In this document: positions 1-8,586 of the stretch, piece after piece
How positions within the stretch are numbered: the first letter of the stretch is position 1
Layout: each line of letters begins with the position of its first letter
Assembly (NCBI GenBank): GCA_030272585.1
Contig: BSYQ01000005.1
Location: forward strand, 5,859,501 to 5,923,500
From: Bryopsis sp. KO-2023
Taxonomy: Eukaryota > Chlorophyta > Ulvophyceae > Bryopsidales > Bryopsidaceae
DNA length: 64,000 bases
Direction: 5' to 3'
Made by a program: the position numbers and the translations under genes
The notes under the pieces: generated by a model
Told to the model about the DNA's origin: nothing
The model's input: the letters and a program-made list of their open reading frames with translations, nothing else
Databases searched by the model: none

Positions 1-191
1 TAGCTCTTAACATCCCTAACAACAGGACCTTACGGGTCCGGGTACGGTGACCGACCGTAACCGTATTAAAAACTTGTCCGACCGTAAATTACCGTACATG
101 ACGGTAAACAACTTTCGGTCACGGAACACAATTACGGCCGCATTACGCCGACGGGTAACACGACCGAGCAAGCTCGGGTGTTTTCGTCGAG

Positions 192-262
192 GCGTTGATG
201 GTACAGTGGTAGCATACTACCCTGCCACGGTAGAGACCCGGGTTCGATTCCCGGTCAACGCA
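192..262 (+). tRNA. tRNA-Gly (GCC)
   Basis: A 71-nt cloverleaf. The acceptor stem GCGTTGA/TCAACGC closes perfectly, discriminator A is at 262, the anticodon stem CTACC/GGTAG encloses loop CTGCCAC (anticodon GCC), and the T arm is CGGGTTCGATTCCCG. No CCA is encoded. A T5 Pol III terminator follows at 272-276. Confidence 0.97.
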
Positions 263-271
263 CTCAAGGCC

Positions 272-276
272 TTTTT
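272..276 (+). terminator. Pol III terminator of tRNA-Gly (GCC)
   Basis: A run of five T lies 10 nt after the tRNA end. It recurs at the same place in every unit. Confidence 0.75.
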
Positions 277-312
277 CTCGCGGTCGTAGCACCGGAAAAA
301 AAACGAGCACGG

Positions 313-322
313 AAAAAGAAAA
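313..322 (-). terminator. Pol III terminator of 5S rRNA
   Basis: On the minus strand the sequence is TTTTCTTTTT, starting 10 nt after the 5S 3' end. Confidence 0.75.
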
Positions 323-331
323 GTCCACCGA

Positions 332-447
332 GTTGCCGCCGCCGGATTTCCTGAGACATCCCTGATCTCGGTACTGATCGGCCCCAACCGTGCTTGATTG
401 GCGAGTTCGGAAGGGATCGCATGTATTCACGGTGGTTTGATGGCAAC
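332..447 (-). rRNA. 5S ribosomal RNA
   Basis: Read on the minus strand, 5' GTTGCC pairs perfectly with 3' GGCAAC as helix I, giving about 116 nt. Conserved 5S blocks are visible in order: CGATCCCTTCCGAACTCG, then AAGCACGGTTGGGGC, then AGTACCGAGATCAGGGA, with an ATCCGG near the 3' end. The middle segment matches the internal control region expected for TFIIIA/Pol III. A T-rich terminator follows. The ends may be off by 1-2 nt. Confidence 0.93.
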
Positions 448-649
448 ACGTTTCGAAGCGGACGCCGGGAGGTGAAGTATCCGTTCCTCAGGTGCGCGAG
501 GGACGTGTCCCTCCGATGGTTTGGTGGACCGATTGTTTTTTTGTTTGTTCTTTTGAGGTGAGGTTGGCAGAGCGGTGAAATGGTGTTTTTGGCTTCATCC
601 AATCGGAAAGGACCCGGTGGGAGCGTTTTCAGGTGTGGCACGATCTTTC

Positions 650-755
650 GTGGGTGGGTGTGTGGGTGAGTGTGCGCCTGTGAGCGCGTGCGCGCGCGCG
701 GGTGGTTGAGTGTGTGTGGGTCAGCTCGTGGGTGAGCGCCAGTAGAGCGAAAAGA
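650..755. repeat. GT-rich / alternating CG low-complexity tract
   Basis: The strand is almost entirely G and T with a short alternating GCGCGCGCGC core near 690-700. Such tracts can adopt Z-DNA; that is inference. Confidence 0.7.
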
Positions 756-897
756 CTTGGGAGCAGGTTCGTTTCTTTTTTGACGTGTGTGGCGACGGAA
801 CGCACAGGTGGTGGCGTGTTGGTGGCGTTTTTGGGTTCACGCGCGCCCTTGTTGGATCATCCGATCGGGTGATCCGGGATCATCCACGGGATCTCTC

Positions 898-1208
898 TCG
901 GGAGAAAATCGGGAGAGAGGTCGAAGAAAAAAGCGAAGAAGCTAGAAAGGAAAAGGAAAGGGGGAGGGAAAGAAGGAAAATGAAAGAAGAATGCAAAGGA
1001 AATGGAATCTTCTCGAAAGGACCGAAAGAGAAAGAATCGAAAAAGGAAAAAGTAGAAAAGCACGGAAGAGGGCAGAAAAGAAAAGAAAGATTATTGGAAG
1101 AAAAGGAGGGAACGAACGGCACAAAAATAAGAAAAGAACGACGAAAATAGAAAGAAACGAATCGATCTCTTGCGGGGAAAGAAAAAAAAGAAGAAAAAAA
1201 AACACCAC
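898..1208. repeat. Purine-rich (GA/AAG) tract
   Basis: About 300 bp in which the plus strand is overwhelmingly A and G (GGGAGAAAAT..., AAAGGAAAAGG..., ending in long A runs). This composition makes long lysine/glutamate/arginine open frames on plus and phenylalanine/serine frames on minus that are not genes. The unit-5 LTR element inserted at its downstream edge. Confidence 0.85.
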
Positions 1209-1491
1209 AACTCGAAGAGACACCAAAAACCCATGGAAAACGAAGAACTCCTTTTACGCGATAATTCGAGCGAACGAAATGGGCCATCGCCGACATCTCT
1301 CGCATATCCGAATCCGAGCACCCGGAAAATCGCAACGATGAAAAAACTCGAAACGAGTCCTAACCACGAACGAACACCCTCCCGAAGTTTTGGCGCAACC
1401 TCGTTCCCGCGCGCGACGGCACTTGTCCCCGACAGCTTCCCGACAGCTTCCCGAACCTACCACGCTCTCCGCACGCGCAATCCCTCGAGCC

Positions 1492-1562
1492 GCGTTGGTG
1501 ATATAGTGGTAGCATACTACCCTCCCAAGGTAGAGACCCGGGTTCGATTCCCGGTCAACGCA
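1492..1562 (+). tRNA. tRNA-Gly (CCC)
   Basis: 71 nt. Acceptor GCGTTGG/TCAACGC with one G·T pair, anticodon loop CTCCCAA (anticodon CCC) and the same T arm as Gly-GCC. It is a close paralogue of the gene at 192. A T7 run follows at 1572-1578. Confidence 0.96.
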
Positions 1563-1571
1563 CCCGTGCTC

Positions 1572-1578
1572 TTTTTTT
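1572..1578 (+). terminator. Pol III terminator of tRNA-Gly (CCC)
   Basis: Seven T residues, 10 nt after the gene. Confidence 0.75.
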
Positions 1579-1637
1579 CGCGGACCGACCTCCGAGACCC
1601 CAGCTTGAGGACGCGGGGCGGGCCCCTCCTCTCGTAC

Positions 1638-1718
1638 GTGGCGATGGCCGAGTTGGTCCAAGGCGCTGGAGTAAGGTTCCAGTCCGAAAGGGCGTGGGTT
1701 CAAATCCCACTCGCCACA
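1638..1718 (+). tRNA. tRNA-Leu (AAG)
   Basis: 81-nt type II tRNA. Acceptor GTGGCGA/TCGCCAC, discriminator A, anticodon stem CTGGA/TCCAG around GTAAGGT (anticodon AAG, read as IAG), a long variable arm and T arm GTGGGTTCAAATCCCAC. No T4 run follows within about 100 nt, so its termination signal is unclear. Confidence 0.95.
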
Positions 1719-1754
1719 CGTCATAATTTGTGACGTGGCGTGAGGCTTCCAGTC

Positions 1755-1758
1755 AAAA
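1755..1758 (-). terminator. Pol III terminator of tRNA-Met
   Basis: TTTT on the minus strand, 9 nt past the tRNA 3' end. Confidence 0.6.
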
Positions 1759-1766
1759 GCGTTGGT

Positions 1767-1852
1767 TGCCCCGGACCAGGATCGAACTGGTGACCTCCGG
1801 ATGGCTCACGAGGTTATGAGACCGACGCGCTAACCGACTGCGCCACCGAGGC
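1767..1852 (-). tRNA. tRNA-Met (CAT), elongator, with 12-nt intron
   Basis: Acceptor GCCTCGG/CCGGGGC closes with one T·G pair, the D arm is GCGCAGTCGGTTAGCGC and the T arm is ACCAGTTCGATCCTGGT. The anticodon loop CTCATAA cannot be closed unless 12 nt (about 1803-1814, ACCTCGTGAGCC) are removed; then TCGGT/TCCGG restores the usual elongator-Met arm. The intron lies one nucleotide 3' of the anticodon, the canonical position. Plant nuclear elongator tRNA-Met genes are known to carry introns of this kind. Confidence 0.93.
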
Positions 1853-1958
1853 CACGGGAAGATTTCGGTGCCGCCGATCTCGGACCGCTGCTCGGCGCCG
1901 TCTGCGACTCCCGTCCGGGGCGGGGCCCTCGTGGGGGTGGCTCCCGAGCGGCGATCGT

Positions 1959-2041
1959 GTGGTGATGGCCGAGTTGGTCTAAGGCGCTAGATTCAGGTTC
2001 TAGTTCGGAGACGAGCGTGGGTTCGAATCCCACTCACCACA
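1959..2041 (+). tRNA. tRNA-Leu (CAG)
   Basis: 83-nt type II tRNA. Acceptor GTGGTGA/TCACCAC, anticodon stem CTAGA/TCTAG around TTCAGGT (anticodon CAG), T arm GTGGGTTCGAATCCCAC. It is a paralogue of the Leu-AAG gene upstream. A T4 run follows at 2049-2052. Confidence 0.96.
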
Positions 2042-2048
2042 ACGTGCC

Positions 2049-2052
2049 TTTT
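2049..2052 (+). terminator. Pol III terminator of tRNA-Leu (CAG)
   Basis: TTTT, 7 nt after the gene. Confidence 0.65.
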
Positions 2053-2111
2053 CGCGTCACCCCCTCGGTTTGCGAACACACACGCACACACATGCCTCCG
2101 AGGCATTGCCT

Positions 2112-2193
2112 CGTTGAGGGCAGGATTCGAACCTGCGCGGGACAAACCCAGTGGATTTCTAGTCCACCTCCTTAACCACTCGGACACCCCAAC
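2112..2193 (-). tRNA. tRNA-Ser (AGA)
   Basis: 82-nt type II tRNA on the minus strand. Acceptor GTTGGGG/CCTCAAC, discriminator G, anticodon stem GTGGA/TCCAC around CTAGAAA (anticodon AGA), a serine-type long variable arm and T arm GCAGGTTCGAATCCTGC. Confidence 0.96.
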
Positions 2194-2298
2194 TCACGTT
2201 GTGATGAGGCGTCCCGTGGTCCATCCTCGTCACACGCCTCGTCATCAACCTCATCAGCCTCGTCGTCCGCCTCGTCACGCCCTCGTCGTCGTGACCGG

Positions 2299-2358
2299 GT
2301 CGTTGTAGTACAGAGGTGAGTATTCTTGCCTGTCACGCGGGTTCAATTTGCAACGGCA
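2299..2358 (+). pseudogene. Truncated tRNA-Asp (GTC) relic lacking the T stem
   Basis: Only 60 nt. The acceptor stem GTCGTTG/CAACGGC with discriminator A and the anticodon arm CTTGC-CTGTCAC-GCGGG (GTC) pair well. The sequence then runs from GCGGG straight into TTCAATT, so the variable region and the 5' T stem are missing. A deletion between two GCGGG-like repeats would explain this. It is present unchanged in every unit that retains the segment. It is more likely a pseudogene than an armless functional tRNA. Confidence 0.8.
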
Positions 2359-2392
2359 CACCCACCCCGCATCCTTGTCTTTTGCCGCTCCG

Positions 2393-2397
2393 AAAAA
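2393..2397 (-). terminator. Pol III terminator of tRNA-Ser (CGA)
   Basis: TTTTT on the minus strand, 13 nt past the gene. Confidence 0.65.
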
Positions 2398-2410
2398 CGA
2401 CTTCGACGCT

Positions 2411-2492
2411 CGCTGAGAGCAGGATTTGAACCTGCGCGGGATAAACCCAGTGGATTTCGAGTCCACCTCCTTAACCACTCGGACATCTCAGC
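2411..2492 (-). tRNA. tRNA-Ser (CGA)
   Basis: 82-nt type II tRNA. Acceptor GCTGAGA/TCTCAGC is perfect, discriminator G, anticodon loop CTCGAAA (CGA), T arm GCAGGTTCAAATCCTGC. It shares the D-arm to anticodon-stem block with the Ser-AGA gene 300 bp away, which allows recombination between the two (see unit 8). Confidence 0.96.
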
Positions 2493-2598
2493 TCGACGAC
2501 GTGTCGATCGCGCGTTGCGTGGAGGCTCGGTCGACCCCCCGCGATCGAGATTCCCGGGATCGGGATCCACGAGATCGGCGCGATCCTGTTTGAGACAT

Positions 2599-2672
2599 GC
2601 CCGGGTAGCTCAGTTTGGTAGAGCGCGAGACTTTTAATCTCGTGGCCGAGGGTTCGAGTCCCTCCTCGGGCG
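2599..2672 (+). tRNA. tRNA-Lys (TTT)
   Basis: 74 nt. Acceptor GCCCGGG/CTCGGGC, D arm GCTCAGTTTGGTAGAGC, anticodon stem CGAGA/TCTCG around CTTTTAA (anticodon TTT), T arm GAGGGTTCGAGTCCCTC. No obvious T4 terminator lies in the next 100 nt. Confidence 0.96.
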
Positions 2673-2852
2673 TCTGCCCTCCCGTTCCGACGAGAGACAG
2701 GTGTTAGATTTGGGGGTGCGAGTCTAAGAAGAGCTAAAAACTAAAACTTCCGAGTCCTTGACCTTGAAGCCCATTAATACCATGACCCCCAAGGATCCTA
2801 GCGTCCCCGCATGGTACCTAGGACAACCATCCTAGGTGGGCACCCGACATAG

Positions 2853-2873
2853 GTCTAGTCATCATGACTAGAC
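2853..2873. repeat. 21-bp perfect palindrome
   Basis: GTCTAGTCAT and ATGACTAGAC flank a central C. One arm carries C-to-T (CATGATTAG) in units 5, 6 and 7. Confidence 0.85.
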
Positions 2874-2910
2874 TTGACTCACATGTCCACGTCAACATGA
2901 CTACGCATGA

Positions 2911-2940
2911 CTGTACATGACTGTACATGACTGTACATGA
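2911..2940. repeat. Tandem decamer CTGTACATGA x3
   Basis: Three exact copies in most units; the copy near 33511 has only two, a 10-bp length change. Confidence 0.9.
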
Positions 2941-3148
2941 CTGAACCCGACTGGATGTAGCTCTTAACATCCCTAACAACAGGACCTTACGGGTCCGGGT
3001 ACGGTGACCGACCGTAACCGTATTAAAAACTTGTCCGACCGTAAATTACCGTACATGACGGTAAACAACTTTCGGTCACGGAACACAATTACGGCCGCAT
3101 TACGCCGACGGGTAACACGACCGAGCAAGCTCGGGTGTTTTCGTCGAG

Positions 3149-3219
3149 GCGTTGATGGTACAGTGGTAGCATACTACCCTGCCACGGTAGAGACCCGGGT
3201 TCGATTCCCGGTCAACGCA
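3149..3219 (+). tRNA. tRNA-Gly (GCC), unit 2
   Basis: Identical to 192-262. Confidence 0.96.
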
Positions 3220-3288
3220 CTCAAGGCCTTTTTCTCGCGGTCGTAGCACCGGAAAAAAAACGAGCACGGAAAAAGAAAAGTCCACCGA

Positions 3289-3404
3289 GTTGCCGCCGCC
3301 GGATTTCCTGAGACATCCCTGATCTCGGTACTGATCGGCCCCAACCGTGCTTGATTGGCGAGTTCGGAAGGGATCGCATGTATTCACGGTGGTTTGATGG
3401 CAAC
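3289..3404 (-). rRNA. 5S ribosomal RNA, unit 2
   Basis: Identical to 332-447. Confidence 0.93.
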
Positions 3405-4448
3405 ACGTTTCGAAGCGGACGCCGGGAGGTGAAGTATCCGTTCCTCAGGTGCGCGAGGGACGTGTCCCTCCGATGGTTTGGTGGACCGATTGTTTTTTTG
3501 TTTGTTCTTTTGAGGTGAGGTTGGCAGAGCGGTGAAATGGTGTTTTTGGCTTCATCCAATCGGAAAGGACCCGGTGGGAGCGTTTTCAGGTGTGGCACGA
3601 TCTTTCGTGGGTGGGTGTGTGGGTGAGTGTGCGCCTGTGAGCGCGTGCGCGCGCGCGGGTGGTTGAGTGTGTGTGGGTCAGCTCGTGGGTGAGCGCCAGT
3701 AGAGCGAAAAGACTTGGGAGCAGGTTCGTTTCTTTTTTGACGTGTGTGGCGACGGAACGCACAGGTGGTGGCGTGTTGGTGGCGTTTTTGGGTTCACGCG
3801 CGCCCTTGTTGGATCATCCGATCGGGTGATCCGGGATCATCCACGGGATCTCTCTCGGGAGAAAATCGGGAGAGAGGTCGAAGAAAAAAGCGAAGAAGCT
3901 AGAAAGGAAAAGGAAAGGGGGAGGGAAAGAAGGAAAATGAAAGAAGAATGCAAAGGAAATGGAATCTTCTCGAAAGGACCGAAAGAGAAAGAATCGAAAA
4001 AGGAAAAAGTAGAAAAGCACGGAAGAGGGCAGAAAAGAAAAGAAAGATTATTGGAAGAAAAGGAGGGAACGAACGGCACAAAAATAAGAAAAGAACGACG
4101 AAAATAGAAAGAAACGAATCGATCTCTTGCGGGGAAAGAAAAAAAAGAAGAAAAAAAAACACCACAACTCGAAGAGACACCAAAAACCCATGGAAAACGA
4201 AGAACTCCTTTTACGCGATAATTCGAGCGAACGAAATGGGCCATCGCCGACATCTCTCGCATATCCGAATCCGAGCACCCGGAAAATCGCAACGATGAAA
4301 AAACTCGAAACGAGTCCTAACCACGAACGAACACCCTCCCGAAGTTTTGGCGCAACCTCGTTCCCGCGCGCGACGGCACTTGTCCCCGACAGCTTCCCGA
4401 CAGCTTCCCGAACCTACCACGCTCTCCGCACGCGCAATCCCTCGAGCC

Positions 4449-4519
4449 GCGTTGGTGATATAGTGGTAGCATACTACCCTCCCAAGGTAGAGACCCGGGT
4501 TCGATTCCCGGTCAACGCA
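4449..4519 (+). tRNA. tRNA-Gly (CCC), unit 2
   Basis: Identical to 1492-1562. Confidence 0.96.
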
Positions 4520-4594
4520 CCCGTGCTCTTTTTTTCGCGGACCGACCTCCGAGACCCCAGCTTGAGGACGCGGGGCGGGCCCCTCCTCTCGTAC

Positions 4595-4675
4595 GTGGCG
4601 ATGGCCGAGTTGGTCCAAGGCGCTGGAGTAAGGTTCCAGTCCGAAAGGGCGTGGGTTCAAATCCCACTCGCCACA
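4595..4675 (+). tRNA. tRNA-Leu (AAG), unit 2
   Basis: Identical to 1638-1718. Confidence 0.95.
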
Positions 4676-4723
4676 CGTCATAATTTGTGACGTGGCGTGA
4701 GGCTTCCAGTCAAAAGCGTTGGT

Positions 4724-4809
4724 TGCCCCGGACCAGGATCGAACTGGTGACCTCCGGATGGCTCACGAGGTTATGAGACCGACGCGCTAACCGACTGCGC
4801 CACCGAGGC
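4724..4809 (-). tRNA. tRNA-Met (CAT) with intron, unit 2
   Basis: Identical to 1767-1852. Confidence 0.93.
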
Positions 4810-4915
4810 CACGGGAAGATTTCGGTGCCGCCGATCTCGGACCGCTGCTCGGCGCCGTCTGCGACTCCCGTCCGGGGCGGGGCCCTCGTGGGGGTGGCTC
4901 CCGAGCGGCGATCGT

Positions 4916-4998
4916 GTGGTGATGGCCGAGTTGGTCTAAGGCGCTAGATTCAGGTTCTAGTTCGGAGACGAGCGTGGGTTCGAATCCCACTCACCACA
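4916..4998 (+). tRNA. tRNA-Leu (CAG), unit 2
   Basis: Identical to 1959-2041. Confidence 0.96.
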
Positions 4999-5068
4999 AC
5001 GTGCCTTTTCGCGTCACCCCCTCGGTTTGCGAACACACACGCACACACATGCCTCCGAGGCATTGCCT

Positions 5069-5150
5069 CGTTGAGGGCAGGATTCGAACCTGCGCGGGAC
5101 AAACCCAGTGGATTTCTAGTCCACCTCCTTAACCACTCGGACACCCCAAC
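5069..5150 (-). tRNA. tRNA-Ser (AGA), unit 2
   Basis: Identical to 2112-2193. Confidence 0.96.
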
Positions 5151-5255
5151 TCACGTTGTGATGAGGCGTCCCGTGGTCCATCCTCGTCACACGCCTCGTC
5201 ATCAACCTCATCAGCCTCGTCGTCCGCCTCGTCACGCCCTCGTCGTCGTGACCGG

Positions 5256-5315
5256 GTCGTTGTAGTACAGAGGTGAGTATTCTTGCCTGTCACGCGGGTT
5301 CAATTTGCAACGGCA
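5256..5315 (+). pseudogene. tRNA-Asp relic, unit 2
   Basis: Identical to 2299-2358. Confidence 0.8.
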
Positions 5316-5367
5316 CACCCACCCCGCATCCTTGTCTTTTGCCGCTCCGAAAAACGACTTCGACGCT

Positions 5368-5449
5368 CGCTGAGAGCAGGATTTGAACCTGCGCGGGATA
5401 AACCCAGTGGATTTCGAGTCCACCTCCTTAACCACTCGGACATCTCAGC
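5368..5449 (-). tRNA. tRNA-Ser (CGA), unit 2
   Basis: Identical to 2411-2492. Confidence 0.96.
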
Positions 5450-5555
5450 TCGACGACGTGTCGATCGCGCGTTGCGTGGAGGCTCGGTCGACCCCCCGCG
5501 ATCGAGATTCCCGGGATCGGGATCCACGAGATCGGCGCGATCCTGTTTGAGACAT

Positions 5556-5629
5556 GCCCGGGTAGCTCAGTTTGGTAGAGCGCGAGACTTTTAATCTCGT
5601 GGCCGAGGGTTCGAGTCCCTCCTCGGGCG
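5556..5629 (+). tRNA. tRNA-Lys (TTT), unit 2
   Basis: Identical to 2599-2672. Confidence 0.96.
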
Positions 5630-6105
5630 TCTGCCCTCCCGTTCCGACGAGAGACAGGTGTTAGATTTGGGGGTGCGAGTCTAAGAAGAGCTAAAAACTA
5701 AAACTTCCGAGTCCTTGACCTTGAAGCCCATTAATACCATGACCCCCAAGGATCCTAGCGTCCCCGCATGGTACCTAGGACAACCATCCTAGGTGGGCAC
5801 CCGACATAGGTCTAGTCATCATGACTAGACTTGACTCACATGTCCACGTCAACATGACTACGCATGACTGTACATGACTGTACATGACTGTACATGACTG
5901 AACCCGACTGGATGTAGCTCTTAACATCCCTAACAACAGGACCTTACGGGTCCGGGTACGGTGACCGACCGTAACCGTATTAAAAACTTGTCCGACCGTA
6001 AATTACCGTACATGACGGTAAACAACTTTCGGTCACGGAACACAATTACGGCCGCATTACGCCGACGGGTAACACGACCGAGCAAGCTCGGGTGTTTTCG
6101 TCGAG

Positions 6106-6176
6106 GCGTTGATGGTACAGTGGTAGCATACTACCCTGCCACGGTAGAGACCCGGGTTCGATTCCCGGTCAACGCA
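6106..6176 (+). tRNA. tRNA-Gly (GCC), unit 3
   Basis: Identical to 192-262. Confidence 0.96.
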
Positions 6177-6245
6177 CTCAAGGCCTTTTTCTCGCGGTCG
6201 TAGCACCGGAAAAAAAACGAGCACGGAAAAAGAAAAGTCCACCGA

Positions 6246-6361
6246 GTTGCCGCCGCCGGATTTCCTGAGACATCCCTGATCTCGGTACTGATCGGCCCCA
6301 ACCGTGCTTGATTGGCGAGTTCGGAAGGGATCGCATGTATTCACGGTGGTTTGATGGCAAC
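6246..6361 (-). rRNA. 5S ribosomal RNA, unit 3
   Basis: Identical to 332-447. Confidence 0.93.
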
Positions 6362-7405
6362 ACGTTTCGAAGCGGACGCCGGGAGGTGAAGTATCCGTTC
6401 CTCAGGTGCGCGAGGGACGTGTCCCTCCGATGGTTTGGTGGACCGATTGTTTTTTTGTTTGTTCTTTTGAGGTGAGGTTGGCAGAGCGGTGAAATGGTGT
6501 TTTTGGCTTCATCCAATCGGAAAGGACCCGGTGGGAGCGTTTTCAGGTGTGGCACGATCTTTCGTGGGTGGGTGTGTGGGTGAGTGTGCGCCTGTGAGCG
6601 CGTGCGCGCGCGCGGGTGGTTGAGTGTGTGTGGGTCAGCTCGTGGGTGAGCGCCAGTAGAGCGAAAAGACTTGGGAGCAGGTTCGTTTCTTTTTTGACGT
6701 GTGTGGCGACGGAACGCACAGGTGGTGGCGTGTTGGTGGCGTTTTTGGGTTCACGCGCGCCCTTGTTGGATCATCCGATCGGGTGATCCGGGATCATCCA
6801 CGGGATCTCTCTCGGGAGAAAATCGGGAGAGAGGTCGAAGAAAAAAGCGAAGAAGCTAGAAAGGAAAAGGAAAGGGGGAGGGAAAGAAGGAAAATGAAAG
6901 AAGAATGCAAAGGAAATGGAATCTTCTCGAAAGGACCGAAAGAGAAAGAATCGAAAAAGGAAAAAGTAGAAAAGCACGGAAGAGGGCAGAAAAGAAAAGA
7001 AAGATTATTGGAAGAAAAGGAGGGAACGAACGGCACAAAAATAAGAAAAGAACGACGAAAATAGAAAGAAACGAATCGATCTCTTGCGGGGAAAGAAAAA
7101 AAAGAAGAAAAAAAAACACCACAACTCGAAGAGACACCAAAAACCCATGGAAAACGAAGAACTCCTTTTACGCGATAATTCGAGCGAACGAAATGGGCCA
7201 TCGCCGACATCTCTCGCATATCCGAATCCGAGCACCCGGAAAATCGCAACGATGAAAAAACTCGAAACGAGTCCTAACCACGAACGAACACCCTCCCGAA
7301 GTTTTGGCGCAACCTCGTTCCCGCGCGCGACGGCACTTGTCCCCGACAGCTTCCCGACAGCTTCCCGAACCTACCACGCTCTCCGCACGCGCAATCCCTC
7401 GAGCC

Positions 7406-7476
7406 GCGTTGGTGATATAGTGGTAGCATACTACCCTCCCAAGGTAGAGACCCGGGTTCGATTCCCGGTCAACGCA
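7406..7476 (+). tRNA. tRNA-Gly (CCC), unit 3
   Basis: Identical to 1492-1562. Confidence 0.96.
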
Positions 7477-7551
7477 CCCGTGCTCTTTTTTTCGCGGACC
7501 GACCTCCGAGACCCCAGCTTGAGGACGCGGGGCGGGCCCCTCCTCTCGTAC

Positions 7552-7632
7552 GTGGCGATGGCCGAGTTGGTCCAAGGCGCTGGAGTAAGGTTCCAGTCCG
7601 AAAGGGCGTGGGTTCAAATCCCACTCGCCACA
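7552..7632 (+). tRNA. tRNA-Leu (AAG), unit 3
   Basis: Identical to 1638-1718. Confidence 0.95.
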
Positions 7633-7680
7633 CGTCATAATTTGTGACGTGGCGTGAGGCTTCCAGTCAAAAGCGTTGGT

Positions 7681-7766
7681 TGCCCCGGACCAGGATCGAA
7701 CTGGTGACCTCCGGATGGCTCACGAGGTTATGAGACCGACGCGCTAACCGACTGCGCCACCGAGGC
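7681..7766 (-). tRNA. tRNA-Met (CAT) with intron, unit 3
   Basis: Identical to 1767-1852. Confidence 0.93.
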
Positions 7767-7872
7767 CACGGGAAGATTTCGGTGCCGCCGATCTCGGACC
7801 GCTGCTCGGCGCCGTCTGCGACTCCCGTCCGGGGCGGGGCCCTCGTGGGGGTGGCTCCCGAGCGGCGATCGT

Positions 7873-7955
7873 GTGGTGATGGCCGAGTTGGTCTAAGGCG
7901 CTAGATTCAGGTTCTAGTTCGGAGACGAGCGTGGGTTCGAATCCCACTCACCACA
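7873..7955 (+). tRNA. tRNA-Leu (CAG), unit 3
   Basis: Identical to 1959-2041. Confidence 0.96.
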
Positions 7956-8025
7956 ACGTGCCTTTTCGCGTCACCCCCTCGGTTTGCGAACACACACGCA
8001 CACACATGCCTCCGAGGCATTGCCT

Positions 8026-8107
8026 CGTTGAGGGCAGGATTCGAACCTGCGCGGGACAAACCCAGTGGATTTCTAGTCCACCTCCTTAACCACTCGGACA
8101 CCCCAAC
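8026..8107 (-). tRNA. tRNA-Ser (AGA), unit 3
   Basis: Identical to 2112-2193. Confidence 0.96.
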
Positions 8108-8212
8108 TCACGTTGTGATGAGGCGTCCCGTGGTCCATCCTCGTCACACGCCTCGTCATCAACCTCATCAGCCTCGTCGTCCGCCTCGTCACGCCCTCGT
8201 CGTCGTGACCGG

Positions 8213-8272
8213 GTCGTTGTAGTACAGAGGTGAGTATTCTTGCCTGTCACGCGGGTTCAATTTGCAACGGCA
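8213..8272 (+). pseudogene. tRNA-Asp relic, unit 3
   Basis: Identical to 2299-2358. Confidence 0.8.
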
Positions 8273-8324
8273 CACCCACCCCGCATCCTTGTCTTTTGCC
8301 GCTCCGAAAAACGACTTCGACGCT

Positions 8325-8406
8325 CGCTGAGAGCAGGATTTGAACCTGCGCGGGATAAACCCAGTGGATTTCGAGTCCACCTCCTTAACCACTCGGACAT
8401 CTCAGC
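8325..8406 (-). tRNA. tRNA-Ser (CGA), unit 3
   Basis: Identical to 2411-2492. Confidence 0.96.
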
Positions 8407-8512
8407 TCGACGACGTGTCGATCGCGCGTTGCGTGGAGGCTCGGTCGACCCCCCGCGATCGAGATTCCCGGGATCGGGATCCACGAGATCGGCGCGATCC
8501 TGTTTGAGACAT

Positions 8513-8586
8513 GCCCGGGTAGCTCAGTTTGGTAGAGCGCGAGACTTTTAATCTCGTGGCCGAGGGTTCGAGTCCCTCCTCGGGCG
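8513..8586 (+). tRNA. tRNA-Lys (TTT), unit 3
   Basis: Identical to 2599-2672. Confidence 0.96.

Larger units (their letters stand above)
448..1491. other. Intra-unit spacer without genes
   Basis: No RNA gene or credible protein was found. It contains a perfect short hairpin (GAGGGAC/GTCCCTC near 499), a GT- and GC-alternating stretch (about 650-755), an inverted GATC-rich patch (about 855-895) and a roughly 300-bp purine tract. The same spacer sits at the same place in every unit. Confidence 0.8.
1..2957. repeat. Array unit 1 (reference copy)
   Basis: Gene order: Gly-GCC(+), 5S(-), about 1 kb of gene-free spacer, Gly-CCC(+), Leu-AAG(+), Met-CAT(-), Leu-CAG(+), Ser-AGA(-), tRNA-Asp relic(+), Ser-CGA(-), Lys-TTT(+), then a 285-bp spacer with palindromes and decamer repeats. 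Long open frames across it overlap in several frames and run through the tRNA genes; they are composition artefacts, not proteins. Confidence 0.95.
2673..2957. other. Unit-end spacer with palindromes and decamers
   Basis: No gene seen. It holds a paired CCTAGG motif (about 2817-2836), a 21-bp perfect palindrome at 2853-2873 and three tandem CTGTACATGA decamers at 2911-2940 flanked by diverged copies. Confidence 0.8.
2958..5914. repeat. Array unit 2
   Basis: No difference from unit 1 was noticed. Confidence 0.95.

Noticed and set aside
143-641. Minus-strand ORFs over the tRNA-Gly and 5S genes (e.g. with RESNPGLYRG)
   Set aside because: The peptide is the translation of the tRNA T arm; such ORFs are common false proteins in tRNA loci.
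540-645. A-box-like TTGGCAGAGCGGTGAAAT in the spacer after 5S
   Set aside because: There is no B box or closing acceptor stem, so it is not a tRNA; no snRNA consensus (U6, U5) was recognisable either.
785-1335. Overlapping 70-190-codon ORFs in every array unit (Lys/Glu-rich on plus, Phe/Ser-rich on minus)
   Set aside because: They arise from the purine tract and from tRNA/5S sequence read in several frames at once; none has a domain, and composition explains the absence of stops.
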